Positions 10,005-18,523 of a stretch of 64,000 bases of DNA are shown here, in pieces. The DNA comes from JBBSAT01 sp044223665 (lineage in GTDB: Bacteria > Myxococcota_A > Polyangia > Polyangiales > Sandaracinaceae): assembly GCA_044223665.1 (NCBI GenBank), contig JBGALT010000017.1:12746-76745 (forward strand). Reading direction: 5' to 3'. The first letter of the stretch is position 1. Every line of letters begins with the position of its first letter. Both the position numbers and the translations under genes were made by a program. The notes beneath the pieces are model-generated. The model saw only the letters and a list, made by a program, of their open reading frames with translations. It was not told where the DNA came from and did no database searches.

Positions 10005-10115
10005 GGGCGGCCTCCGAGAGAGGCCACGAGTAGCCCAGGCGCGCGATGCGCCGCAAGCGCCCCGGGCCGCAGGGGAGTGGCCGCGTGAGGTCTCGCTCGG
10101 GGATGTACCCCGCGC

Positions 10116-10685
10116 TCAGTGGCGGCCGAGCATCGCGTCGCGGAGGCTGTCCTCCACGGGGTGGCTGCCGAGCCACATGCGGAAGAACGCGTCGGCCATC
10201 GTGGCGCTGCCGTGGAAGGTGCCGTGCGCGCCGGTCGCGGTGACGGTGAGGTTGCCCGAGGGCGTGTAGGTCACGACCATCCGGTTGCCGTTGCGCATCT
10301 CGGGGCACCACGTCACGAACGCGTCGAGCTCGCTCGAGATCGCGCTCGCGTGCGAGCCGGCGGCGTTCGTGATGCCCTCGCGGATCGCGTGCGACATCGT
10401 CTCGGCGTCGACGTCGCGCTTCATCACGAGCACGACCTGGCGCGGCACGTCGGAGCGGAGGATCGCGCTCGCGTCGGTGCCGCGCGTGGGGACGTAGAGC
10501 CCGGCCACGTAGACCTCGATGCCGAAGATCGTCGCATGTCGCGTCCCGGCGCCGTTGAGGACGAGCGTGGTGTCTCCGATCGTGACGGTGTCGTCGAAGT
10601 GCACGCCCGAGACGTCGAGCGCGAGCGCGGTGACGGGGACGGCCAGCGCGAGACAGGCGGCGAAGGCGGCGAGCGTGCGTTGCAT
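10116..10685 (-). CDS. Chalcone isomerase-like secreted protein
   Basis: A 189-residue protein with a cleavable signal peptide (RTLAAFAACLALAVPVTALA). The mature part begins DVSGVHFDDTVTIGDTTLVLNGAGTRHATIFGIEVYVAGLYVP, the usual pattern of the bacterial chalcone-isomerase-like domain (VLNGxGxR near the start, then F-x-IxVYxAGLYL). In bacteria these proteins are thought to bind fatty acids or small hydrophobic ligands and are not flavonoid enzymes. The ATG at 10685 is chosen because it directly precedes the signal peptide, although the frame is open to 10820. It stands alone, 111 bp after the propeller gene in the same direction. Confidence 0.85.
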   Translation of the reverse strand: MQRTLAAFAACLALAVPVTALALDVSGVHFDDTVTIGDTTLVLNGAGTRHATIFGIEVYVAGLYVPTRGTDASAILRSDVPRQVVLVMKRDVDAETMSHAIREGITNAAGSHASAISSELDAFVTWCPEMRNGNRMVVTYTPSGNLTVTATGAHGTFHGSATMADAFFRMWLGSHPVEDSLRDAMLGRH

Positions 10686-10878
10686 GGTCAGTGGCTCCGG
10701 TCCGATGGGCGCATAGCGCAACGGAGACGACATACACGCCGCGGCGCGGCGTGATCGGCGCGGTCGGAGGAAGCTCACGCCTCGCGGAGATCGGCGGGGG
10801 CCCGAGCCGCACGCACCCATGTGGCCGCCGAGCGTGCGACGAGCCCGCCCTTGGCGCGCCAGCGCGCGAGCGGGACGC

Positions 10879-13422
10879 TCAGCGGCACGGCATCGGTCCG
10901 GATCCTGCCGCTGCGGTCGCGCACGGGGAGCAGGCGGACGAGCAGCGCTGGAGCGACACCGTGGATCCGCAAGCGGGTGGCGAGCCGGACGGGTAGACGG
11001 GGAGCGTCGGGTTGTAGCCGACTACGACCGGGAACGCGTTGAGAGAACACTGAAGGGAGGCACACGTGCAGCCGGTGTGACGGGCGATGGGCTCGGCTGC
11101 GCCAGAGCAGTTCCAGTCCCACGAGGGCGTCGCGCCTCCGAAGATCGCCGTGCAGGCGGGGCTGCCCACGCCGCACGCCCAGCCACTTCCGGTCGTGCAC
11201 GGCGCTCCCATCCTGCAGTAGGGCGCCGACTGGTACGTGACGCCCGGGTGAACGGCCGCGTTGGTGTCGTAGCAGTCGTCCTGGGGGAAGCCGGTGGTGC
11301 AGAGCGTGTACGAGTCCGAGGTGTGCATGTCGCCATCGCGATCCTCGGCCGCGAGCGCGCCGCCACCGCTCGAGCAGTCGTCGTCGAGCCCGTTGCACAC
11401 CTCGGAGGCCCCCGGGTGCATCGCCGCCCGCGTGTCGTCGCAGTCGTCACGCGGGTATCCGCCGGTGCAGCTCGCGTAGCCGCTGGCGGTGTGTGCGTCG
11501 CCGTCGGCGTCCTCGGCCGCCAGGGAGCCGCCACCCGTCGAGCAGTCGTCGTCGATGCCATTGCACGACTCGGTCGCGCCGGGATGGATGTCCGTGATCG
11601 CGTCGTTGCAGTCGATGCGCGTTCCGCTGGGGGCGCTCGACGTCCAGCTGCCTCCGGTACAGCTCATCGGCGGCGAGATCGGCGCCGCGCAGGCGCGCGT
11701 GCTCAGCGCGCCCGTGCGCGCATATCCGTCGCGGTCACAGTCCGCATACCACGTGGTGAGGACACCGTTGTCGACGACGCCGTCGCAGTCGTCGTCCATC
11801 GCGTTGCACGTCTCCACGATCGGAGTGACCGAGCACGCACTCCACATCCCGGACGAGCAGGTCTGTGTTCCCGACGCGCAGCGGCCCGGCAGCGGGCACA
11901 TCCGTGTGTCGCCGTTCGCGCACGCGCAGAGCGTCACCGGGTTCGCCACGCCGTCGCAGTCCTCGTCGATCCGTGTCGGGTCGCAGACCTCGGCCGCGCC
12001 CGGATGGGCGACGACGTGGGCGTCGTCGCAGTCGGTGGAGGCGATCGAGCCGGGCGCGCGGTTGGTGTTGCCGAACGGGCACCCCCCGACGGGCGCTCGC
12101 GACGGGTCGATGCACCGACTGACCGACGATGCGCTGCTGGGAGCGTACGTGTCCTCGTCGGCGTCGGTGTAGCAGAGCACGCTCACGCTCTCGTCGATCG
12201 CACCATCGCAGTCCTCGTCGCGAGGCGCCGGCGAGAGATCCGAGCACGCCTCGATGCCGAGCGGAGAGATGTCGGAGCGCGCGTCATCGCAATCGATGGA
12301 GGAGCCGGAAGGTGCACGGTTGGTCCAGCCCGGTGGGCAGCCGCCCACGGAGTCACGGCCGGAGACCGGACACTGCGTCGCGGCGCTCGCGCCGTCGCCC
12401 GCCCATCCGTCGTTGTCGCCGTCTGCGTAGCAGGACACTCGCAGCAGGTCGTCGACCACGCCGTTGCAGTCGTCGTCGACCCCATTGCAGATCTCGTCGG
12501 TGGGGGCGATCGAGCAGCCCATGCTCCATGCGCCCATCACGCAGGTCTGCGTCCCCGCGGCGCAGGCGCCGGAGAGCGGGCACGCCTGCGTCGCGCCGTC
12601 GATGCAGCTGCAGCCGCCGGGCGGGTCGTTCTCCGTGCCGTTGCAGTCGTCGTCGACCGAGCCGGAGTCGCAGGCATCGTACGCACCGGGGTGAATGCTG
12701 CCCGACGTGTCGTCGCAATCGTCGTGCGTCCCGGCGTAGCCGTCGGGACGAAAGCAGGCGATCGCGCCCGTCGCGTCGACGACGTCGCCGTACCCGTCGC
12801 CGTCCGCGTCGACCCAGAACGTCGCCGTGACCCCCTCGTCGATCGCCGTGTCGCAGTCGTCGTCGCGGCCGTTGCAGACCTCGACCGCGACCGGGTTGAC
12901 GCTCGCGCGCGTGTCGTCGCAGTCGTTGCCGCAGTGGGTCGTGCCGCTCGAGGCGGTATTGCAGCACGCCGCGTCCGGCTCGCCGTCGGCGTCGGAGTCG
13001 CGCACGCCGAACGTCGTGGGATCACAGTCCTCGTCGTGGCCCGCCACGTCACACACCTCTGGGTGCCCCGGAAAGCGCTCGGGGTCCGTGTCGTCGCAGT
13101 CGGAGCCACCGCACGCCGTCGAGCGCACGCCGTCTCCGTCGGCGTCGGCGTCGAGGCAGTCCGCGCACCGGTCTGCCACCTCGTCGCACGCGCCGGAGCA
13201 AGGCATCGTCGCCGAGTGAAGGCAGCCGCGCGCATCTGCAGCAGGTGCGGCTGGCATGCAGCGCTCTTCGCCATCGCAGAAGAGCCCGTCGTCGCAGTCG
13301 CCGTCGCCCATGCAAGGCATCGTCGAGTCCGCCCCGGCGCCACCGTTCGGCGCGTCGGCGCATCCCGAAGCCGCGAGCGCGAGCGCGCCGAGCACCCCTA
13401 GAGTTCTGAGCGCTTCCCCCAT
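10879..13422 (-). CDS. Large MopE-repeat lipoprotein
   Basis: An 847-residue exported lipoprotein (signal TLGVLGALALAASGC). It contains about a dozen repeats with the patterns DCDDTxxxxxPGAxEVCNGxDDDC and DxDxDGxG, each having paired Cys and clustered Asp. These are the putative metal-binding motifs named after the copper-binding MopE protein of Methylococcus and are widespread in myxobacterial secreted proteins. Interspersed segments such as GTQTCVMGAWSMGCS resemble small Cys-rich sugar-lectin-like modules. Ca2+ or Cu binding is family knowledge; the partner is unknown. The start at 13422 is set by the signal peptide. The last 50 residues are Cys/Pro-rich without a sorting tail. Confidence 0.9.
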   Translation of the reverse strand: MGEALRTLGVLGALALAASGCADAPNGGAGADSTMPCMGDGDCDDGLFCDGEERCMPAAPAADARGCLHSATMPCSGACDEVADRCADCLDADADGDGVRSTACGGSDCDDTDPERFPGHPEVCDVAGHDEDCDPTTFGVRDSDADGEPDAACCNTASSGTTHCGNDCDDTRASVNPVAVEVCNGRDDDCDTAIDEGVTATFWVDADGDGYGDVVDATGAIACFRPDGYAGTHDDCDDTSGSIHPGAYDACDSGSVDDDCNGTENDPPGGCSCIDGATQACPLSGACAAGTQTCVMGAWSMGCSIAPTDEICNGVDDDCNGVVDDLLRVSCYADGDNDGWAGDGASAATQCPVSGRDSVGGCPPGWTNRAPSGSSIDCDDARSDISPLGIEACSDLSPAPRDEDCDGAIDESVSVLCYTDADEDTYAPSSASSVSRCIDPSRAPVGGCPFGNTNRAPGSIASTDCDDAHVVAHPGAAEVCDPTRIDEDCDGVANPVTLCACANGDTRMCPLPGRCASGTQTCSSGMWSACSVTPIVETCNAMDDDCDGVVDNGVLTTWYADCDRDGYARTGALSTRACAAPISPPMSCTGGSWTSSAPSGTRIDCNDAITDIHPGATESCNGIDDDCSTGGGSLAAEDADGDAHTASGYASCTGGYPRDDCDDTRAAMHPGASEVCNGLDDDCSSGGGALAAEDRDGDMHTSDSYTLCTTGFPQDDCYDTNAAVHPGVTYQSAPYCRMGAPCTTGSGWACGVGSPACTAIFGGATPSWDWNCSGAAEPIARHTGCTCASLQCSLNAFPVVVGYNPTLPVYPSGSPPACGSTVSLQRCSSACSPCATAAAGSGPMPCR

Positions 13423-13522
13423 GAATCGAGTATCGGAGGCTCGTCGACGGGTCGCAAGGGGGGGCCGAGCAAGGGAGCATCGTCTCCGGGACACGCGGAC
13501 GACGCTGCTATCGTTCGGCGCG

Positions 13523-14641
13523 ATGACCGAAGCAGCTCCCGCGCGCGTCGCGGCGACGAGCACGCCGCGCCAGCGTGCGATGGACCTCGTGCGGGGCCTC
13601 GTGATGGTCGTGATGGTCCTCGACCACACGCGAGACTTCTACTTCGGCTTCCGGGTCGACCCGACCGATCTCGCGGAGACCTGGCCCTTCCTCTTCTTCA
13701 CGCGCTGGATCACGCACTTCTGTGCGCCGGGATTCGTGATGCTCGCCGGCGCGTCGGCGTATCTCTACGGGCGCAAGCGCACGGCGGGCGATCGGATGCG
13801 CTTCCTCGTCACGCGGGGGCTCTGGCTCGTCGTGCTCGAGCTGACCGTGGTTCACTTCGGCTGGGATCCCGAGCCGCGCTACTCGTTCCTCTTGCTCCAG
13901 GTGATCTGGGCCATCGGCTGGTCGATGGTGCTGCTCGCGCCGCTCTCGTGGCTGCCGCCGCGCGTGCTCGCGGGGATCGGGCTCGCGATCGTGGCGCTCC
14001 ACGGGCTGCTCGATGGCGTGCACGTCGAGTCGAGCGGGCTCGCGCGCTTCGCGTGGTCGGTGGTGCACGAGCAGCATGCGTTCTCGCCGCGCGAAGGGCT
14101 GCGCGTCGTCGTCGCGTATCCGCTCGTGCCGTGGGTGGGCGTGATGGCGATCGGCTTCGCCATCGGGGATCTGTACACGCGGCCCGCGCGCGAGCGGCTG
14201 CGCACGCTGACGGTCCTGGGCCTCGGGTCGATCACCACCTTCGTCGTGGTGCGAGGGCTGAACGGCTACGGCGATCCCGCGCCCTGGGCGGCGCAGTCGA
14301 GCCCCGTCTTCACGCTGATGTCGTTCCTGAACTGCACCAAGTACCCGCCTTCGCTCGACTACCTCGCGATGACGCTCGGGCCGCTGCTCCTGCTGCTCGC
14401 CGCCTTCGAGCGCTTCGTGCTGCCCGAGCGTGTGCTCGGCGTGCTCGAGACCTTCGGGCGCGTGCCGCTCTTCTTCTACGTCGTGCACCTCTATCTCCTG
14501 AGCCTCTCGTCGATGGCGTTCGCGACGGCGCGCTATGCCGCGTGGGTATGTGCGATCGCGATCCTGTACTTGCCTTCGCGCGCGTTCGCCGCGCTCAAGG
14601 AGCGGCGCGGCAAGGACTGGTGGTGGCTCTCGTACATGTGA
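13523..14641 (+). CDS. DUF1624 / heparan-alpha-glucosaminide acetyltransferase-like membrane protein
   Basis: A 372-residue polytopic membrane protein. It opens with RAMDLVRGLVMVVMVLDHTRDFYF, the family signature in which an R-x-x-D-x-x-R-G segment and a His (here DHTRD) on the first helix bind the acyl acceptor or donor. At least nine hydrophobic helices follow, with a conserved WITHFCAPGFVMLAG block and a C-terminal PLFFYVVHLYLL helix pair. The family moves acyl groups across the membrane onto sugars or other acceptors. The start at 13523 is internal to a longer open frame, and upstream codons lack coding bias. It is divergent from the MopE-repeat gene by 100 bp. Confidence 0.88.
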   Translation: MTEAAPARVAATSTPRQRAMDLVRGLVMVVMVLDHTRDFYFGFRVDPTDLAETWPFLFFTRWITHFCAPGFVMLAGASAYLYGRKRTAGDRMRFLVTRGLWLVVLELTVVHFGWDPEPRYSFLLLQVIWAIGWSMVLLAPLSWLPPRVLAGIGLAIVALHGLLDGVHVESSGLARFAWSVVHEQHAFSPREGLRVVVAYPLVPWVGVMAIGFAIGDLYTRPARERLRTLTVLGLGSITTFVVVRGLNGYGDPAPWAAQSSPVFTLMSFLNCTKYPPSLDYLAMTLGPLLLLLAAFERFVLPERVLGVLETFGRVPLFFYVVHLYLLSLSSMAFATARYAAWVCAIAILYLPSRAFAALKERRGKDWWWLSYM

Positions 14642-15001
14642 GCGACGCATTTGGATCGGCGCCGCCAGCTCACGCGGCGGCCGTCGATCGAGAGTTGCCG
14701 CTCAGGAAGGGAGGAAGGCAGGAACGGACGTTGGGTGCCGCGACTCGCCTCCCTTCGAGCGTGGGCCTGCGAAGTCGAGGTGAGCCCGTGGCGGCAGCCG
14801 CTGACTCGAAGATGCTCGAACCTCACGCAGCACCTCGCAGCCCTCGCCGGCCGAGCTCACAGGTCGAGCATGACCCGCAACCACGCGCAGCTCCGTTCCT
14901 CGCTTCCTCCCTTCCTGAGCGGAACCTCTCGCTCGGCGCCGATGCGGAGCTGCATCGTCGCCGTGCTGCCCACCCGATTTCTCGGCGGCCCGTCTTCGAC
15001 C
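14642..15001. other. 360-bp intergenic region between convergent genes
   Basis: No convincing gene is present. Its main content is a 250-bp inverted-repeat element (listed separately). Short open frames here have no ribosome sites or recognisable products. Confidence 0.7.
14685..14935. repeat. Inverted-repeat element (MITE-like) in intergenic DNA
   Basis: Two 44-bp arms, 14685-14728 and 14892-14935, are inverted copies with about six mismatches. The core GCTCAGGAAGGGAGGAA is identical in both. They enclose about 163 bp without a gene. Purine-rich arms of this kind are unlike the surrounding codon-driven sequence. It may be a non-autonomous transposon relic, a dispersed palindromic element, or a large bidirectional terminator. 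No target duplication is obvious. Confidence 0.6.
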
Positions 15002-15694
15002 TCAGTGCGTGACGCTCGGCACGTCGCTCGCGCGCACGGGCTCGACGCCTGCCTCGATCACCAGGCGCCTCGGGCGCACCTGGTCGCGGTAGCCGCCGGT
15101 CGCCGAGGGGGCCGGCGACGCGTCGGGGTCGTCCTCCCAGCGCGCCTTGCCGAGCACCGTCACGCGCTCGCCCGGTGCGAGGATGCCCTCGTCGTAGTGC
15201 AGCGATCGATTGAAGCCGAGAAACCCGGTGCTGGTCTGCCCGTGGCGGGCGAGCAGCTCCTCCATCACCGGCGAGGCATCGTCGAACGTCCCCGAGCGTC
15301 GATTGGCGTCGCGCGTGATGACGCACGTGAAGCGCTCCGTGCGCACGTATGCGCGCCCGCCGCCGTCGTCGATCAAGAAGGGCTGCGAGGCGACCTCGGA
15401 GAAGCGCTCGACCAGACGCGAGCTCCGTCCCGAGCTCACCATCTCCGACACCTTCACGTCGAAGTGGGCGCAGGCGCGACCGGTCAGCGGTGCCTTCAAG
15501 AGCGGCTGCCCCTTCACCGCGCGGAGCTTGCCCGTGATGCGCACCACGTCCCCGTCCTTCACCGCCGAGATGCGATGCACGTCGACGCCGCCGAGCTCGC
15601 GAAGGCGCGCCTGATCCGGCCCGAAGTACCAGCTCGCCCACGCGATCGCGACGGTGAGGCCGACCCCCGACACCACGGCGAGCACGACGAGCAT
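15002..15694 (-). CDS. GIDE-domain-like membrane protein
   Basis: A 230-residue protein with one N-terminal membrane helix (MLVVLAVVSGVGLTVAIAWASWYF). A beta-rich domain follows with RITGKLRAVKGQPLLKAPLTGRACAHFDVKVSE, then DDGGGRAYVRTERF, and ends with APGERVTVLGKARWE. This matches the GIDE/MULAN-type domain found in mitochondrial E3 ligases and, without a RING finger, in many bacterial membrane proteins of unknown function. It sits 10 bp after the hflX gene on the same strand, so the two are probably co-transcribed. Confidence 0.75.
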   Translation of the reverse strand: MLVVLAVVSGVGLTVAIAWASWYFGPDQARLRELGGVDVHRISAVKDGDVVRITGKLRAVKGQPLLKAPLTGRACAHFDVKVSEMVSSGRSSRLVERFSEVASQPFLIDDGGGRAYVRTERFTCVITRDANRRSGTFDDASPVMEELLARHGQTSTGFLGFNRSLHYDEGILAPGERVTVLGKARWEDDPDASPAPSATGGYRDQVRPRRLVIEAGVEPVRASDVPSVTH

Positions 15695-15704
15695 CGGATC
15701 CGCC

Positions 15705-17123
15705 TCACCTCGCGAGGTCGGCGCGCAGCTTGGCGATCGCGGCCTTCGGGCCCTTCACGCGGACGTGCAGGCCGTCGTTGTCCCAGCGCTCGTCGACGAT
15801 GCGCACCGACTCGCGGATCGGGCCCACCATCGATTGCTTCGCGTAGCTCACGAAGAGCTCGGCTTCCTCGGCGTCCTTCTCGAAGAACTGCACGACGGCC
15901 GCGTGCACGCGACGCACGTCCTCGGGGCGGCGCGCGCTCACGAAGAGGGCGTCCGGGAACTCCTGCTCGAGACCTTCGCGCGTGGCGGCGTCGATCTTGT
16001 CGACCTTGTTCAGGAGCACGAGCGAGGGCGCGTCGTCGGCCTCGAGCTCGCGGAGCACCGTGCGCGTCACCTCGAGCTGCGCGCGGAAGGCCGGATCGGC
16101 CGCGTCGACGACGTGGAGCAAGAGGCCCGCGTCCCGCGCCTCTTCGAGCGTCGAGCGGAACGACGCGACGAGCGCGTGCGGCAGCTTCTTGATGAAGCCC
16201 ACCGTGTCGGAGACGAGGATGCGCGGGCTGACGGCCGGCGCGAGCGCACGCACCGTGGTGTCGAGCGTCGCGAAGAGCTCGTCGGCCACGTACACCTCGC
16301 CGCTCGTGAGCAGGCGCATCCAGCTCGACTTGCCGGCGTTCGTGTAGCCGACGAGCGCGACCGTGCGCTGGTTGCCGTCGGGCGAGACGCGACGCTTGCG
16401 GCGCACCGCCGCCTCGCGCTCCACGTTCACGAGCTCGCTCTTCAGCTCGGCGATGCGATCGCGGATGCGGCGCCGATCGAGCTCGGCCGAGCTCTCGCCG
16501 GCGCCCTTGCCGCCGATGCCGCCGCGCTGGCGATCGCCGCCGCCGCTCTCGCGCAGGCGTGGCGCGAGGTAGGTGAGACGCGCGATCTCGACCTGCATGC
16601 GCGCCTCGCGCGTGCGCGCGTGGCGCTCGAAGATGCGCAGGATGATCGAGGTGCGATCGAGCACCTCGGCGCCCGTCGCGCGCTCGAGGTTGCGCACCTG
16701 CGAGGGCGAGAGGTCGTGGTCGACCACGACGACGCCGGCCCGCACGGGGCCCTGCGGGACGACCGGCGCGTCGTCGGCGTCGCCCTCCGCCTCGAGCTCG
16801 TCTTCGTCCGAGGCCTCGTCGTCGTCTGCGTCGATCTTGCGCTTCTTGCGGATGGCGCCCGACGGGATCTTGCCCGAGCCGCCCGTCCACGAGGCGAGCT
16901 CCTCGAGCTTGCCTTCGCCCACGACGCCGCCGACGGCGAGGCCGCCTCGACGCTGCGTGACGCGACCGACCGGCGCGAGCCCGAGCGTCTTGCAGAGGCG
17001 CTCGACCTCCATGAGCGACGACTCGAAGTCGCCGTCCGAGACGTCGGGCAGCTGCACGCCCACGATCACGACCTTCGGCCGCTCGCTCGCCGCGCTTCTC
17101 TCTCGTGCTTCGCTGTCCGACAT
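15705..17123 (-). CDS. hflX: GTPase HflX (copy 1)
   Basis: A 472-residue ribosome-associated GTPase that splits or rescues stalled 70S ribosomes under stress. The N-terminal HflX domain holds GLAVGGVVGEGKLEEL and VVDHDLSPSQVRNLERATGAEVLDRTSIIL; a helical segment has GIGGKGAGESSAELDRRR. The G domain follows with G1 GYTNAGKSS, a switch-I threonine in LFATLDTTVR, G3 DTVGF and G4 NKVD. An acidic insert of about 35 residues (DADDDEASDEDELEAEGDADD) interrupts the N-terminal domain, unusual for HflX. The ATG at 17123 precedes the conserved start. It is followed by the GIDE-like gene. A second, longer HflX is encoded at 50682-52418. Confidence 0.93.
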   Translation of the reverse strand: MSDSEARERSAASERPKVVIVGVQLPDVSDGDFESSLMEVERLCKTLGLAPVGRVTQRRGGLAVGGVVGEGKLEELASWTGGSGKIPSGAIRKKRKIDADDDEASDEDELEAEGDADDAPVVPQGPVRAGVVVVDHDLSPSQVRNLERATGAEVLDRTSIILRIFERHARTREARMQVEIARLTYLAPRLRESGGGDRQRGGIGGKGAGESSAELDRRRIRDRIAELKSELVNVEREAAVRRKRRVSPDGNQRTVALVGYTNAGKSSWMRLLTSGEVYVADELFATLDTTVRALAPAVSPRILVSDTVGFIKKLPHALVASFRSTLEEARDAGLLLHVVDAADPAFRAQLEVTRTVLRELEADDAPSLVLLNKVDKIDAATREGLEQEFPDALFVSARRPEDVRRVHAAVVQFFEKDAEEAELFVSYAKQSMVGPIRESVRIVDERWDNDGLHVRVKGPKAAIAKLRADLAR

Positions 17124-17216
17124 CGGCGCGAGATTGCGAGGTGCGAGGGGCGCCCGCAAGCGCCGGGTACCGACGCGCGTGCTCTCGCCCCCCACGCTTT
17201 GCGCTACGCTCGCCGC

Positions 17217-18014
17217 ATGCTCGCACGCCTCACGCTCGTCTCGGCGCTCCTCGCATCGTGCGCCGCGCTCGGCTGCACCGTGGAGAAGCCGCCCATCACG
17301 CTGCCGTCCGATGCAGGACGAGACACGGGCGGCCGCGACGCGAACCTCGCGCGGGACGGCGGCGGCGACGCCGCGACGACGAACGACGCCGCGACGACGA
17401 GCGATGCCGCGACGACGAACGACGCCGCGATGACGAGCGACGCCGCGACGACACCCGATGCAGGAACGGACGCCGGGATCGACGCCGCCAGCGGCCCCAC
17501 GGACGCCGGGACGGACGCAGGGACCGATGCGGGCGCCGACGCGGGCACCGATGCCGGGCACGACGGCGGCACCACGCTGCCGGGCGTCCTCAACGAGACG
17601 GACTTGCGTGCCGAGGCCGACTTCTGCAACATCCAGTTCCCGACCACGACGTCGAGCTCGGCCGGCGCGCCGAGCGAGCTGATCTTCGGCCAGGTCTACG
17701 AAGCGGGCCTCACCGACACGAGCCTGGGCCAAGCCCCGAGCATCACGGCCGAGCTCGGCTACGGCCCCGCGGGCACCGACCCACGCACGAGCACCGCCTG
17801 GTCGTTCCAAGCAGCGTCCTTCAACCTGGAGGTCGGCAACAACGACGAGTACGCCGGCCGGCTCACGATCCCGACGGCCGGCACGTACGCGTACACGTAT
17901 CGCTTCAGCTTCGACGGCGGCGCGAACGTGACCTACTGCGACCTCGACGGCGCCGGCCGGAACCCGGGCCTCGTCTTCACGCCCTCGCTGCTCGGCACGA
18001 TCACCGTCAACTGA
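17217..18014 (+). CDS. Lipoprotein with Asp/Ala/Thr linker
   Basis: A 265-residue lipoprotein (signal LTLVSALLASCAALGC). A low-complexity linker, about residues 30-120, is made of repeats such as DAATTNDAATTSDAA and DAGTDAGTDAG. A compact C-terminal domain of about 140 residues follows with FCNIQFPTTTSSSAG, IFGQVYEAGLTD and a Tyr-rich YTYRFSFDGGANVTYCDLDG; the two Cys could form a disulfide. The C-terminal part resembles a beta-sandwich, but I do not recognise a family. It is divergent from hflX with 93 bp between. Confidence 0.8.
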   Translation: MLARLTLVSALLASCAALGCTVEKPPITLPSDAGRDTGGRDANLARDGGGDAATTNDAATTSDAATTNDAAMTSDAATTPDAGTDAGIDAASGPTDAGTDAGTDAGADAGTDAGHDGGTTLPGVLNETDLRAEADFCNIQFPTTTSSSAGAPSELIFGQVYEAGLTDTSLGQAPSITAELGYGPAGTDPRTSTAWSFQAASFNLEVGNNDEYAGRLTIPTAGTYAYTYRFSFDGGANVTYCDLDGAGRNPGLVFTPSLLGTITVN

Positions 18015-18037
18015 TCGACCCGGCGGATCGCACGCCG

Positions 18038-18385
18038 TCAGATCGGCGGCTCGATCTCTGCCCGCGAGTGATCCGGAAGGACGCGGATGCGCACCGGCGC
18101 GCCGGTCGCGATCGTGTCGATGAGCCACGCGCGCGTGACGCCTTTGGCGGGGATCTCGAACCCACGGTCGCCGGTCGGCAAGCGAACCAGCGCCAGGACG
18201 CGGCCGCGGTGCAGGTTCTTCAACCAGCCCGTGCAGAGAATGCCTTCGCGGAGCACGCGCTGGCGCTGGCGCTCCTCCCACGCGAGCGCGAGCGGGAGAA
18301 ACACCATCAGTGCCGCGATGAGCAGGAGCGGTGAGCCGAGGACGATCGCCGGCACGAGCCAGTCGACGAAGGAGGAGTCGAGCAC
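18038..18385 (-). CDS. Small membrane protein, function unknown
   Basis: A 115-residue protein with one strongly hydrophobic helix at residues 10-35 (VPAIVLGSPLLLIAALMVFLPLALA), then a basic segment (WEERQRQRVLREG) and a small beta-rich domain (RVLALVRLPTGDRGFEIPAKGV, PVRIRVLPDHSRAEI). The layout suggests a DUF3592-like membrane-attached sandwich, but the match is loose. It converges with the lipoprotein gene, 23 bp apart. Confidence 0.65.
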   Translation of the reverse strand: MLDSSFVDWLVPAIVLGSPLLLIAALMVFLPLALAWEERQRQRVLREGILCTGWLKNLHRGRVLALVRLPTGDRGFEIPAKGVTRAWLIDTIATGAPVRIRVLPDHSRAEIEPPI

Positions 18386-18523
18386 TGGATCGATTCTACG
18401 ACCGAGACCCGTCGATGCACCTCACGGCGCTCGCATCGATCGGGTCACTCTCCTCCCGTGCTTCTCCCCGAGGGACTGCGGGAGCCCTCGCCCACGCCGG
18501 ATGCTGCACGCCGAGCCCCGCGA

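Noticed and set aside
13423..13629. N-terminal extension of the MopE-repeat protein
   Set aside because: The extension is Arg-rich and precedes a clear lipoprotein signal peptide starting at 13422, so the start was placed there.
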